A stretch of DNA of 64,000 nucleotides. Source: Antedon bifida (lineage: Eukaryota > Echinodermata > Crinoidea > Comatulida > Antedonidae). The first letter of the stretch is position 1, and each line of letters opens with the position of its first letter. The translations under genes were made by a program, and so were the position numbers. The stretch spans positions 19,406,001 to 19,470,000 of the forward strand of contig OY727102.1 in NCBI GenBank assembly GCA_963402885.1. The letters are read 5' to 3'. Below are positions 36,340 to 48,559 of the stretch, piece by piece. The notes beneath the pieces were generated by a model, which was not told the DNA's origin, searched no databases, and saw only the letters and a list, made by a program, of their open reading frames with translations.

Positions 36340-38700
36340 CATAAGGTAACTATTAAGTGAGACAACTATATGGGGTGAGTGTGTTAGGAAATGACCACCA
36401 TGAGGCAAGGGTTAGGTATAGTTCTTGAAGGGTCATGCTAAGGTCACAATGGGTCAAGCATTTAAAAAATAACAACCAATTAGTGGTACTTTACTTCTGG
36501 GCTGTTTTATTTTTATGTACCTGGGATTTATCAGTGGGTGTTGGATGATTAATCACCTGTGTAATGTAGGTGTTTATAATTTAAAAGCAAATTATGATAA
36601 AGTAAATCAAATGGAAAGAGCCAATGCATAATCAGTTTCTATGGTTTAAGTTAAGCCTGCTTTTTAGTTGTTTTAGAAGTCCAGTTTTGACTACTGAACA
36701 TATAGCTTGAAAGCGATGTAACGTAAAACATGTTTTGACAAACTGTATTCAACAAAGCTTGAATAAATATCCTTATGACAAGGTTCTTCCTTATGCTAAG
36801 TTTGTTCCTTGCGCTTATCTACTTCCTATATTTTTGTTATGAATACACAGATTTGAATTTGATTTGTTGTTTAAAAAAAAAATTTATGACAAAACTTCAT
36901 ATATTATACTTACGACAATTTTCTTCCTGACACTTTTTGAAAGATTCATATATTTTATTATACAAGATTCCCATCCCTAAACAAACATGGAAACAAACTG
37001 TGGAAAGGGTAATGTCCGAAGACATTAAGAATAAGATATTATTTAATTAAGATGGCTAATGTGTCTAAAAGTTAAAGGACCTTTCTGTCTGAGCTTATTT
37101 TACTGATTTCAGTAACATTTAAAACAGCACAGACTATGAGTGTGCCAAATGAGTGGCAAAAGATGTCGGAGAACCACTGTCGTAACAAGACCGGCCACAC
37201 CAACAGCCAAAGCATACATAACATTTATTATTGTTTTTGATCAAATTTAGACAAACCATCGATATCGCTACTAAGCATTTCCATCAAGTTGAATTAACAT
37301 AGCTAGCCATCTTTTTGTGTAAGATAGACATTCTGTCGACATTGACAAAGGCTACTATTCTCCTTAAACCACGAAATTGTCTTGTTTGTAATGCATTTGA
37401 ACCAACCTTAATATTGATTATATTATATATTATGTATTTATCAATGATATTTTGTCATATATATATTTATCATTGTATGATAATTATTTATACTATAGTA
37501 CAGGGATTTCAGCCATGTCATTACATTAATGATTTTGGGACTGAAACAAAATAAAACTTTTCCATCTTTGTGTAAATGAAATCATTAATTCAATTCATCT
37601 TTTATTGGTCTAATTTATATAAAAATATTTTTTAAAAATCAGAAAAAATACCTGTAGTTTGTCCTTTTAATTGCATATTGTAATTTTTCTTGTATCATGT
37701 TTGAGTGCAGCTGCTCAAAAAGTTAGATTTGATAAATGAGGTGTTTAGACTGCAAAATATTACTTTTAATGGGCGGTCTAGTACATATGATTTTAGGGAT
37801 TAAAATAGCCTCCAGTCCTGTCAGTTAAAAATAGTATAGACTCTAGACACCAGACAGTCAAAATTACTGTGGGGTTTTTTTTGCCTTTGAAGTCTGAGTA
37901 TTTTGAAAAGACAATTGAAATTTCATCATTTTTAAACAATTCTTATTTTCCTTATCATTTCTTTGCAACATACATAAAATTATGATTCACCCGATAGCCA
38001 AGTTGTTTCGTAAAAACAAGTGAGCCCTCTTGCGGAGCGAACAATTCAGAGGTGGTCACGAAGCAATTCGAACCTACCTGGTTTACTATAAACAGTAATT
38101 AAAAGCAACTTAGTATAAGGGTTTCATGCTGAGGCATCAGCTGAGATTTCATTGTTAAAAACTTTCAAACTATGCTAGCCTGCTGAGTCAAAAGTTAAAG
38201 ATTCAAGTTCTGTGAGCCAATAGAAATAACTTTTGTAATTTGTTGAAAAATTATTATGTTATATAATATCATCCATTTATTAATAATATTTTGACAGTTT
38301 AAATTTAGTTGCTTTTAATGATCAGCATAATGGAATTGTATTCAAAACAAGTTTAAATATATGTATGTATTAATATAGTGACAATTTCTTCCCACATAAA
38401 TTGTTAAGAAAGGATCAGGATCTGGGACTGTTGATGCATCGTTAAAAGCTATTTTAGGTTTATGTTAGTGCCAATTGGTTTTAATATCTAAATTTAAAGT
38501 AAACTTTCTTTTGTTGTGCACTAGAGTAAATTTTGTTCTATACATGCTTAAGCTAGTTCAAATCATATCCAAGTTATATCTGCTAGCTATAAATGTGAAT
38601 AGTTAACTTTCTTTTATAGGACTACCTCCTTCTTAATCCACGATATATTTCTTGATGCACCAACTGATATACTCTGATTTGTTTCAGAGGTACATCTGAC
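36340..38700. other. AT-rich non-coding DNA
   Basis: No supported gene. The frame at 37315-37554 is AT-driven. Confidence 0.5.
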
Positions 38701-38705
38701 TTAAC

Positions 38706-38780
38706 TGAACTCTGGAAAACCGCAATGTAACTCTGATGAACTGCAATGTAACTCTGATAAACTGCAATGTAACTCCGATA
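38706..38780. repeat. 22-bp tandem repeat, about 3 copies
   Basis: AACTGCAATGTAACTCTGAT(A/G)A is repeated, with diverged edges (ACCGCAATG and CTCCGATA). Confidence 0.85.
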
Positions 38781-38789
38781 TAGAAAAAA

Positions 38790-39535
38790 GCATATACACA
38801 TACTGCAGCTTTAAAAAAATAGACTTTGATTGACAAGTGGTGTATGCATATTAAAATGCAAATTGTTTCTAAAGACTTGATGTCTGGTATATTATTAAGT
38901 ATAAGTTCCATATTTACGTACAATATGTCCTGTTGTATGTTTTTGAAAGATGTTTTAATATGAATAGCAATAAGGCACCTGAGTACTTCCTGACATTGGA
39001 CCTTACAGGAAATAATTCTATTTGATGCATTGTGCTAATGTTCTTCCCTACATGCCCCTACAACATCGCTTTTGCTGAAGTTTGATACTTTACTTAAGAT
39101 TGCCATGGGGTGTACTTTTCGTACTTGAGATAAACTGTGTTCTCGTACAAATGGATACTGTTCCGTTTTTAGCATAGACATTAGAAGTAGAAAGTAAAGC
39201 TGGGGAGAACTTTATCGAAACATTTTTTAGGTGGCACCTTAATTTTTATTTTGGTCCCTTAAAGGAATCAGCATTGGCACTATATATCTTGATATCCATC
39301 CTTAATCTTCTATAAAAGTGATTCAAATAAAAAACATTCTTTGATGTTTGCGACAAATTATTGATGAAGGAACTGTATGAAAATTAACAACTTTACTCTA
39401 TGCACATTTTAATGATTATTTTATGCAAGCCATTTATCTCGATGGCATTGTGGGTATTTACACACATACGGTAGCCACAAAATGATTATTTACATGTTTT
39501 TTTATTGATAATGTGTCGCGTTAAGTAACTACCTT
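38790..39535. other. AT-rich non-coding DNA
   Basis: No supported gene or repeat. Confidence 0.45.
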
Positions 39536-39539
39536 TTGC

Positions 39540-40090
39540 GCCTATACAGTGACATTTTAAGATCCATAGCTATATAATCTGTTACTACTCCCCCATCTGT
39601 TATACTGTCAGGTCGATTACGCTCCTTCTCGGCTGCGATAACAGCTAAATACCTCACCCTCCAAGGCGTAAAGGAGAAAAGTTAACAGCCTTTTTCCCTG
39701 GTAGCTAACTCATTATTGATGGGTAAAAGAAGTGATCATTATGCTTCATATATGGGTGCAAGGGTTCAAAGTAATCCATCTTAGGTCTGTTTTACATTCA
39801 GGAAAAGGCTCGATCATAAGGTGATAATTTATGGAGACTTATCATTCATTACCGAACAACCTAACCCGTCTATCTATGCCAAATACTTCCTGCGGCTTTT
39901 GTGTTTCTTCATTCTTATTTTAAAACATAGACATAGCAACGTCATAAGTTGAAATGCGGCGGGCTAACTAAATCAGATTTGATATACCTCTTTTGTTCGG
40001 ACAGCTTTGTCGAGTTGATCTTTACAAAATAAAACGTCACCTGTTGTTGTGTAACCTATGCTGATATGAATACCTGAAGTAAGAGTATTT
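39540..40090. promoter_or_regulatory. enhancer-like, compositionally distinct stretch
   Basis: This stretch is less AT-rich and lacks repeats. It contains GCGATAACAGC (GATA), AAGTAATCCATC (OTX/bicoid-type TAATCC) and AACGTCACCTGTTG (CRE half-site joined to an E-box). Motifs alone are weak evidence. Confidence 0.2.
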
Positions 40091-40099
40091 CGTTTGATG

Positions 40100-41390
40100 T
40101 CAATTTGATTTCTTTTGTTCTTAAATGGTTAAATTGCGGTTTGTTGATCTTTCAAGGCTGTAGTAATTTTGTTTAACATTTCTCTTATTTAATTTATTTT
40201 CTTCTAGTCAAAATGTTTTACAAGCTCACTTATTAATCAAGCAATTTAACACCCTGCAGTACAACTTAATTTAAATCTCTTACATCTTACAATACAGTTT
40301 TATTTCATGTTTAAGCCAATAATAAAAAGGTATATTTAAATCTTCCATTTTCATAGACCAGCGTCGATATCGGCGATTGACAAAGTTTATAATCCGTTAT
40401 CAGGCAAGTTAGCTCAACCTCTTTTTTTTTTAAACTTCATATTTTTAGCAACATTGATTTCACAATAAGGGCATGTTCATACATAGTTATGATTTCGTAT
40501 CGTACATGGTATACAACTTCATAGGTCTGAACCAGGAAAAGATTAGTGGAAACCACCTTATGATAATGATCGTATACCAATTGCATATATCAATCTGTGA
40601 CAATTTAGTTTGTAACGAAAGCATTAGTTAATCGAGTCTGATCACTCTGCTATTACAATGTTGACTATAATATGACCTTTTTTGCGATAATGTAACTCCA
40701 TGGATCTGAACATACCCTTAGTGTTTATAGAGAATAGATACTCTAACAACTAGTATAGGAGACGTCAGTATGTATAGAAAAAAGAATATTCCTTTATTCC
40801 CAGTTATAGCTGGAATCGTGGCTTGTTGCCAGAACTTTGAGAATAATTATTAGGAACACATACACACACACAGGAAAACTCCTGGAAATGAGTGGGTTAA
40901 TACGATACTTTAGTACCAAGCGCAATATACGCATTTTTGAGTGGACGTTTTCTAGGCTGTGACGTATTAAATTGTTCAGTGGTCTTAAATGTCACAATAA
41001 TGACTATTGATAATTGGTATAATTGTTAATATCCTGAAATGCGGACGACAAACGCTTGTTAGTAGTTGAGTGAAGTGAAAACTAGGCCATTTAAAGTTTT
41101 TACTTTGTGGTTGGTAACATGCTTGCATACTTATCTCAAGGTCTTGTGTTTAGATATTGCCATTCTCGAAGTACCCAAACTTTCCCTATTTTGGCTTTGA
41201 ATGGGTTTATTTATCTTCTACTTAGGGTTGTTATAATAATATTTAATACTTGATAACAATTAAATATAAACCACCTTATTTAATAAGTACAACAAAGTTC
41301 TACAAAAAAAATTATGAAATGGTGATCTTAGGGTAAAGGTAAGTATTCTTTTCTGAACGTAGGGGAATGAGCTGTTAGGAGCTCATTGTA
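40100..41390. other. AT-rich non-coding DNA
   Basis: No supported gene or repeat. Confidence 0.45.
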
Positions 41391-41393
41391 CTA

Positions 41394-41592
41394 AGCCTCT
41401 GCATTATGTGGTAGGGTGGCCAGTTCCTTTCCACAGCACCTTATCCTCCCTACTCCACCTTATCCTCCCTAGTATTTTCAACCAGGTACTCATTTACAGC
41501 TGAGTAGACTGGGAGAGTTGTTGGTAATTCAACCGAGGTCTCTCTGTATGACAGTCAAGTGTCCTCGGCTATCCAACTACTTTGGGTATATA
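41394..41592 (+). repeat. possible dispersed repeat with A/T tail
   Basis: A more balanced segment (GGTAGGGTGGCCAGTTCC, CACCTTATCCTCCCTA twice, GAGTAGACTGGGAGAGTTG, TCTCTGTATGACAGTCAAGT) ends in ATAAATAAATAAATTTAAAT. The abrupt composition change and the tail suggest an inserted retroposed repeat, but no internal promoter is visible. Confidence 0.35.
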
Positions 41593-41824
41593 AATAAATA
41601 AATTTAAATATTGAAATTGACATAATAATATATAGCTGTACTGTGGATATTATATATCATTTACTACCTTTATCTATGAATTTTATATCTACTGTATTTG
41701 AGTACGTCCTATGTTCTGCTTTTCACAAGCTTTTCGCCCACTTAATTTACTGTATAAAAAAATTGTTTATTGATTACTATATAAGGTAAAAAATAAACAT
41801 TAATTTTGAATATAGTATACAATG

Positions 41825-41915
41825 AATTTGATTGATTGATTGACAGCTGAGTGATCAATCATGATGAACAGGTCCTACATATGGATTAATTAATTGATTA
41901 ATTAATGATTCATAG
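41825..41915. promoter_or_regulatory. PBX-MEIS/PREP site next to a homeodomain palindrome
   Basis: TGATTGACAG at 41837-41846 equals the PBX-PREP/MEIS decamer. About 45 bp on, ATTAATTAATTGATTAATTA is a near-perfect palindrome with several TAATTA cores and a TGATTAAT word. The first site sits at the end of a GATT microsatellite, so chance formation is possible. Confidence 0.25.
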
Positions 41916-42617
41916 GCTGACAACTAATTTCATCACTTGTCCTTGGTTGATCTCATTTCTCAGTAAATTGTATCAAATATTAATAAGATGTAATTTAGTT
42001 TATCATACAATATGTTATCATAGTCACAATCTGTTTTTGCAAAAGGTGATAATGCTATTTAAATAACTAACGCTTTCAGCCAATGATATAGAAACAAATA
42101 AACAAAACAAAGAGTCGTGTACACTGTTCCTTTTTTCAGTATTTTAACCAACTAGTTGTAAGATAATATAAAAAGTCTGTGGAAACAGGTAAAGATTAAT
42201 TAAACTATTTAATAGAATAAATTGAGAACATTTATAAATGAAAATGTGAGTTTATGGGCAAATTTCTGGTTTTTGTATGAGTTGTCTGTAAAAAGAAGTC
42301 AATTAAAAACTTTCACTGTAATTAATGGTTCACTTCAACCAAAATACTATATAGTTTTAATAGGGTGTCCTATTTGTCAGGGCATTACACCATTCAGGTA
42401 AAAAATGTGTGTTTTACCATAAATGCAGGTAAAAGGTGAAAAGTAATTACGATAACAAACGATGGATAATATTTAACTTGTGTTTAGTTTACTTTATATT
42501 ATCAATTAATTACCTGAAATGTGTTGCGGTCAATTTAGTTTTGTATAGGTTTATTATTCTTAGCCTATATCGGGACAATATCAAAGTTTTTTGTAAATTG
42601 TGCGAAATTGTTAAAGA

Positions 42618-42815
42618 GTGGTTGTGTAGCCCATCTTTTATGTTTGTTTGCCGCCCCTTTGTTCTGCTAGAATCTATTTTTTGATGAGTACTCAACCAAT
42701 CCCATGCACTAGTTAAAATGTTTGTCTATATGTTCAAGGTTGTGTGGCCCAATTAGAAATTTTTAGAACCATCTTTTATGTCGGTTGCCGCACTTTTGTT
42801 ATATTCTGATTGTGA
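42618..42815. repeat. diverged duplication
   Basis: GGTTGTGTAGCCCATCTTTT and TTGCCGCCCCTTTGTTCTG at 42618-42670 recur as GGTTGTGTGGCCCAATTAG and CCATCTTTTATGTCGGTTGC at 42738-42800. Confidence 0.6.
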
Positions 42816-43319
42816 GGCAGTTATTTTGACCCAATTATGTCGATCAACACACTTCGCCAAAAGGTTTACAATTTTTTAGTTTGTTACATAGTTTGTTGTG
42901 TGTCTAGACAATGCATAATATATAAAATATATAATTGTAACTTACTAGATCCAACATTTTAGAGAGTGCACATGACCTATCTAGTATAAAACAACAACAA
43001 TGTCATCATGTCATCCTGGAGAACATAACTCATCAACAAAACGTTTGAATATCTTCTTGTAGGCCTATGAACCAATGTTTATCACACTGTACTTTTATAG
43101 ATTTTTAACCCAAAGAAGACATTGCAACTATTTGAAATAAATTATATTTTTGAAAACAAATACAATTATTGATGTTTAATTTACTTCTGCAATATTATGA
43201 AAATAGTTGGTTAGTAAATCAATCAAAATTATTTAATAAATAAGTTCTCAATTCTGCTTCTTGGTGAGATATTTGTTTTTTAAACATTTACTGTACTTCA
43301 ATTGTCTTTTATTAATATA

Positions 43320-43760
43320 AGTTTATTATTTTATATTATAAATTATTTTGCTAGTTTATAATTAATATTATAAACTAATAGTTTTACATTTAAAGTTATT
43401 TTAAATGTTACACATTTGCCAATAGAAGTTTTTTACATTTTAAAGAAGATTGCGAGTTTTTGAAAACTTTTAAAAAGTTTATTTTTGTTGTCATACTTAC
43501 CAATCTGAATAATCTTAAATCTAATACTTAAGTTGATATATTAATTATATTTTCAACTTTTATATTATAGATTATTTTTTTATTGTATACTGCTTTATTC
43601 ATATTAAATTATTCGTTTTAAATTTAGATTTTACACATTTGCCATTGGGAAGATTGCAAGTTTTTTAAAAACATACGTTTATTTTAATGATTTTTTACTG
43701 CTTTATTCATATTAAACTATTAGTTTTAAATTTAAAGTTTAGATTTTACTCATTAAGCTT
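43320..43760. repeat. AT-rich degenerate tandem repeat, about three copies
   Basis: ACACATTTGCCA(A/T)T plus GAAGATTGC(G/A)AGTTTTT occur at about 43411-43460 and 43632-43665. CTGCTTTATTCATATTAAA occurs at 43589 and 43698. A palindrome TAGTTTATAAT/ATTATAAACTA lies at 43353-43379. Confidence 0.6.
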
Positions 43761-43769
43761 CTTTCTACT

Positions 43770-44160
43770 TGAATGATTACTTTAGAGCATGCTAGTTTGT
43801 TTTAAAGCGTGTTTTGTCAGAGTTGTCAGTCTTGTTCTACCTATGTTTAATAATCTTTCATGCTGTTGTATGTGACAATAGCATGTATGTTATTGACTTT
43901 TACATTCTAAAAGTGCATGGGGTGATGGTAGTTCAGTAGTAGGGAGCAAAAGCGGTCTAACCCGTCAATAGTTACTACAACATCAAACAAGATGGGATCA
44001 TAGGCGAGTATACGCACATGTCTTTGTGATTCCACAATACTGACCCTCTTAAAGGTGCTTGAATTGACAACTTAAGTTGCTGAAAAACTTGAATGTGTGT
44101 GCAGATTGGCTTGATTACTTGCGTATCTAATTCCATAAAGTAATTTTCAGCAGGTTAAGT
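43770..44160. other. non-coding DNA
   Basis: No supported gene. Confidence 0.45.
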
Positions 44161-44164
44161 GTTT

Positions 44165-44480
44165 GGTACACCCTGGTGTTTAGGGGCAGTGTGGGTCACA
44201 TGCTTGTGAGGTGAGGTAAAAAGTGCATGTGGCATTTGCTCCAGGGGTGGTGCACTGCTGTGGAGCCACCCTGCTGAACCCCTGGGTCAGACCAAAAGCA
44301 GCCTCTCCACCTTTACCTGCCCTTTTATCTGGGGTTAGCATCAGGGGCGAGCCTCCGCAGGGAATGTATTTGCTCACATGTCGGCAGCGCTGCGCCCTCC
44401 ACCTTTTGTGGCGCCAGGTAGTCGCTGCACATGTCATTACGTATTTAGACATAGAAACTGATGTGTTTGTGGCATGCGGT
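44165..44480. other. GC-rich islet with antiparallel open frames
   Basis: Composition jumps sharply above the flanks (GGCAGCGCTGCGCCC, GGGGCGAGCCTCCGC). A 102-codon minus frame (44180-44488) and a 90-codon plus frame (44223-44495) overlap, as expected when GC content suppresses stops. No known domain is clear. The islet could be an exon remnant, a foreign insert or part of an unrecognised repeat. Confidence 0.35.
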
Positions 44481-44489
44481 TTATGCATT

Positions 44490-46220
44490 GGATGAATTTC
44501 AACGGAAATTAAGTTATCTTCATTATTGATAACTGATTTTACTGACTATGAATAGTTAATTTCTCAGGTGTGATCGGAATACCTGAGCAATGCATTGTAA
44601 AGGCCTGAAAAAATATCTACAAAATTTAATTTCTACAATAGAACATGTGGGCACTGATAATCAATTACGTATCCTCAAACCCTTCACCTTATATTCTGAT
44701 ATACAAAAGTGCAGTAGTTGTAGAAATTTGATAGCGAAGCGAATTTGATGGGAATGTTATACCTCTCATATTGCAAATAATATCTTAAATTTTTCATCTA
44801 CAATTATTTATTAAGAACTATATTTTTTAGCTGGTTGTATAAAGTAATGTAAAAGTACTCAATTTTATATTGTTAAATAAAAAAATGTTTTTATCCATCA
44901 TAAATTGAATTTCTTTAGCTGATTGTTTTAAAGTATGTCACTCATTTTGATACAAAATTAGAATAATAACGTTTTACCCACAAGATATGGTAGCTATGAA
45001 TTACCATAAGGTGTGATGTAATAATGATGTAGATACAGCTTTTGTAGTTCAACCCAGGAGGCCTTAAGCTGCAACAGCCTGTAAGAACTGAACATAATGA
45101 AATTCTAAATTGAAACAACATCATTAACTTGCATTTTAATCTAAATATCGTATTGTATGACTACTTTTTGAATTATTCCAATTTTCAAAAGAAATTCTAC
45201 AATTCAATAATGGTTTTAGCAATTGATAACATAGATATCAAATAGAAAATTTGGTTGAAATCCATTGAAGAACATTGTTGGCAATGCCTTTTATAAACAT
45301 TAAATTTTAAATGAATGTACTAATATGATTGAGAGTCTGTGAACATTTAGGTTGATAATGATGACGAACTTTTGATCTTCTTTACAATCATGTAGATGTT
45401 TTACATCAATGTTTTATTAAACTTGACTGGGTTATCTGCCTACAGAGAAGGGGGAAATCGTTTGCCCCTGAGTGCACACACGGGCAAAGCTCAAAAAAGG
45501 TTGCTTCAAAGAACACTAATCTTTTGGCATTTCAACCGCGGCGTGCTGCGTCACGTATCACGATGCATAGGTCGTGATGTGGGTTGACGTATTGTGATTT
45601 TAAAGTCAGATGGCTTCGCCTTTTCGTGACCACTTCTGAGCTGTGTAGATTCTTTCTGATCAGTGGGTGACAGAGCTGTGGGAGGTATCATTAGTAAAGG
45701 AGCAGATGCTAGCAACTTTTGCTTTTCCGCTGTTTCCCACGATCAGTTGCTTTAGCCTTTTTGGCCCTATGTCAGTTTCAGTGATGAATTTCATATTGCA
45801 AAACATTTGCGGCATTTCCATTTGGCACGATCTTGCCCACAATAGAAGAATTATTTTAATAACGATCCAAGAAAAGGTCGTAGATCAATATGAAAATTAC
45901 TGGAAGAAAAAGTGCACCAATTAAATCTAATATTTAACACTCTTCCATATATTACATGTTTATCATCATTGAGTTCAGTGACTTTAAGTTTAATTCTTTG
46001 AAATGATTTTTTTGTACCGGCTTCTTTATCTATTTGGGATTCAAGGTGCCCGTGGACATACAGATGTACCGCGGTACTTTTTTTCAATCAAATTTGCATG
46101 ACCCGTGATCTTAATTACTTTAGGAATATTTATATAAGAATTGTTTAATAAATTGAGTTTTCATATTATTCATTTGTAATAAAATTGTCTTCCAAAAATA
46201 TTAAGGGAAATGGAACTTGG
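44490..46220. other. non-coding DNA; complex stretch at 45.42-46.08 kb
   Basis: The stretch 45420-45610 is relatively CpG-rich (CAACCGCGGCGTGCTGCGTC). Overlapping short frames on both strands at 45396-46087 include a 60-codon minus frame (45660-45842) of varied composition that I do not recognise. This could be a decayed mobile-element segment. Confidence 0.3.
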
Positions 46221-46225
46221 GAGAT

Positions 46226-46280
46226 ACTGCGGTCAGTAGGTAGAGCATCTGAAAATTAACCACAAGACAAGTTCGATTTT
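46226..46280 (+). repeat. tRNA-like relic
   Basis: TGCGGTCAGTAGGTAGAGCA (A-box-like) and GTTCGATTT (46271, B-box-like) are 43 bp apart. It is followed by a T run, which is a polymerase III stop signal. Stems are decayed. Confidence 0.4.
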
Positions 46281-46660
46281 TTTTTTTTGTAGATTTCTCA
46301 TCTTTACATACCTTTATTTATTTATTTACATGCAAGTAGTTGTAAAGATTTGTTTTTCTTTTTTTTTAAATCTCATTCATTCAAGATTCTTCATATTTTT
46401 CTATTTCCCCTTTTGTATTTACACTAAACATTTTTTTTTGTTCTCCTTTACTTTTCCTTTACTTGCTATTTAGTAAAATATAAAAATAAAAGAAGTCTAT
46501 TAATTGTTTTTAATTGCTCTTTTGGTTGAAAAACCCCCTCTAAAAATCCTGGATATGGGCTTGGCAGAAATATTAATCAGTTTAGTATGCACCTTATTAA
46601 GAAAAACCAACTAATGAAAACAAAACAAACAATTTGGTTGCCCTATGACTTTTAGTAAAG

Positions 46661-46718
46661 TGTGGTTTTGTGGTAAAGGTGCTTTCTTTTTATATTCAAG
46701 GTTTCGGGTTTTAATCTT
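46661..46718 (+). repeat. tRNA-like relic, weak
   Basis: TGGTTTTGTGGTAAAGG and GGTTTTAATC are at tRNA-like spacing. The B box lost its CG. This is the weakest of the five relics. Confidence 0.25.
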
Positions 46719-46925
46719 TATATTCCACATTTTTCTTATTAACCCTAGTGAAATGCAATCAACACCCATAAGTAGCATATTTATGTATTTCTTTTTTTTC
46801 TTTTCTTTTATTTAAAAACACTTCAAATACAAATAATAAAAATTTAGTAAGCAGATATCATGGCTTTCATGGTATGGTTCAAATTTGTATAGCATCCATC
46901 GACATGGTATGGGGGAACAACATAC

Positions 46926-46943
46926 CGTATATATATATATACA
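46926..46943. repeat. (TA)n microsatellite
   Basis: GTATATATATATATACA, about seven TA units. Confidence 0.85.
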
Positions 46944-46949
46944 TTTGAC

Positions 46950-48440
46950 AGCCATAGAGAAAATCAAATCTGCCCTGTAATATACTAGAATTTAATTTGA
47001 GGAAATCTGTAAGAAAGAGGAAAAGTCACAAACTGAGTTTTGAACCAATAATATTCTGCATTAATTAGAGCTGAAACTTTTTCTTTCATTTCATTGTACT
47101 TATTTGTGTTTTCTAACTTTTGTCATGTAGTAATTTCATCGCCTCTTCCTGTGTAACTTTTAAGTATTTCTTGCTGAATTTTATTGAAAAATTGTTGGTT
47201 AATCTTTGATGTTAATAAAAGACAATCCATTAAGTTTGTTTTTATCATGATTTTATTATAGCAACAAAGTGCTTAAAGGCCAGGTGCGGGCAAAACATTT
47301 CTATTGATCATACATTCCAATAATTATCGATCTATAGTTTCCCCTATGTTTCATAATTTTTGGGATTTTATTTTTGTTACATGAGCTTGTTGAAAATAAG
47401 CACTTTCTTATCAGTGGGGGGATAGTTCAAATTACACAGTAAAATCTCTATTCTTTTGTACACAAATTTTGTAAATAGAGAGGCATTTTAAAAAGCTATG
47501 AAAAATAAACGGTGTGGTAAAAAATGTTATCAGATGACTAAATATAGGTAATATAACTTGAATATTACATTTCTGGTATTTTTATTGAACTTCAGATTTT
47601 TATTTAATTGCTATAGCAAAAATTATCCACCGTATATCCACCATCTTTTTTCACCTTCTAGGGAGTCACCAAACATGTTATTACATTAGGTTAACTATCT
47701 AACTACTGAAAAAAAGTCTTCCTGGTTTTTATGGAAGAATTTTGTCAAATTTTGTATTTGACCATATTAAGGGAAATTCATATTTTTTCGTCTTGATTTC
47801 TGTTACAAATATTTGATTATGTACAATTAACCAAATATTATATTTAAAATTCATGCCTGTACCTGAGCTTTAAATAAACATTAGGTATTCCTCACACTGT
47901 CTATTTTTAACTACAAATTACATAGCAATTTCATAGATTATACTATGTGTATACAGTAACATGCTGTCTGTTTTTGCAGACATGAAGAATTAATATACTT
48001 AAGAAATTAAATTATAGGTAAATAGTTTTTGGCATGAAATTCCCATTAACTTATGATAAAAAAAGACTGATTTCATTTTGTCGGTTTTCGTATAAGGTTA
48101 CCACTGAACAAACTTAACAGCATATTACGAAAATTAAATTTAAATTGAATGTGTTTTAATATACATATAAAGTTGACACGATTGCCTATGTTGTTGTGTC
48201 ACTTTCGTGTCAAAGGTTTTGGATGTTACATGTTGTTTTGTTTAGCTAGCGTGTTTTGGGTACAAATTGAAAAAAAAAAAGAGGAAGAATGAGATGTATT
48301 AGGACTTGATGCCAAGAGAACAAATTAGATTTGACATTGTTAAGCCTGTGTTACAGCATTATTTAGAGGGGTGTTAATTGAGGGCTTGCAGTGGATCTAT
48401 CACCTGCCCACCTCACAAACAATGTAAGCGAGAGAACTAG
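46950..48440. other. AT-rich non-coding DNA
   Basis: No supported gene or repeat. Confidence 0.5.
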
Positions 48441-48444
48441 GCTT

Positions 48445-48556
48445 TGGGTATAAGGGGGTCAGTAGAAGGCCTATTAGAATAATGCTCTAGGCTAACTCAC
48501 AGCTCGGGTGAAGGGGGTCATTCCAAGGCCTACTACGATAATGCCGTAAGCTATAT
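48445..48556. repeat. diverged duplication of about 56 bp
   Basis: AAGGGGGTCAGTAGAAGGCC, then TATTAGAATAATGCTCTAGGCTA, recurs as AAGGGGGTCATTCCAAGGCC, then TACTACGATAATGCCGTAAGCTA. Purifying constraint or recent origin cannot be separated here. Confidence 0.8.
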
Positions 48557-48559
48557 GTT

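Noticed and set aside
44223-44495. Residues CGATLLNPWV resemble the serine-protease motif around CGG(T/S)L(I/L)NP.WV
   Set aside because: The catalytic AAHC that should follow is absent and upstream IVGG-type sequence is missing. The match is short and probably due to GC-rich composition.
45660-45842. 60-codon minus frame of varied composition as a gene fragment
   Set aside because: No family is recognised and the plus strand is also open; kept only as a note.
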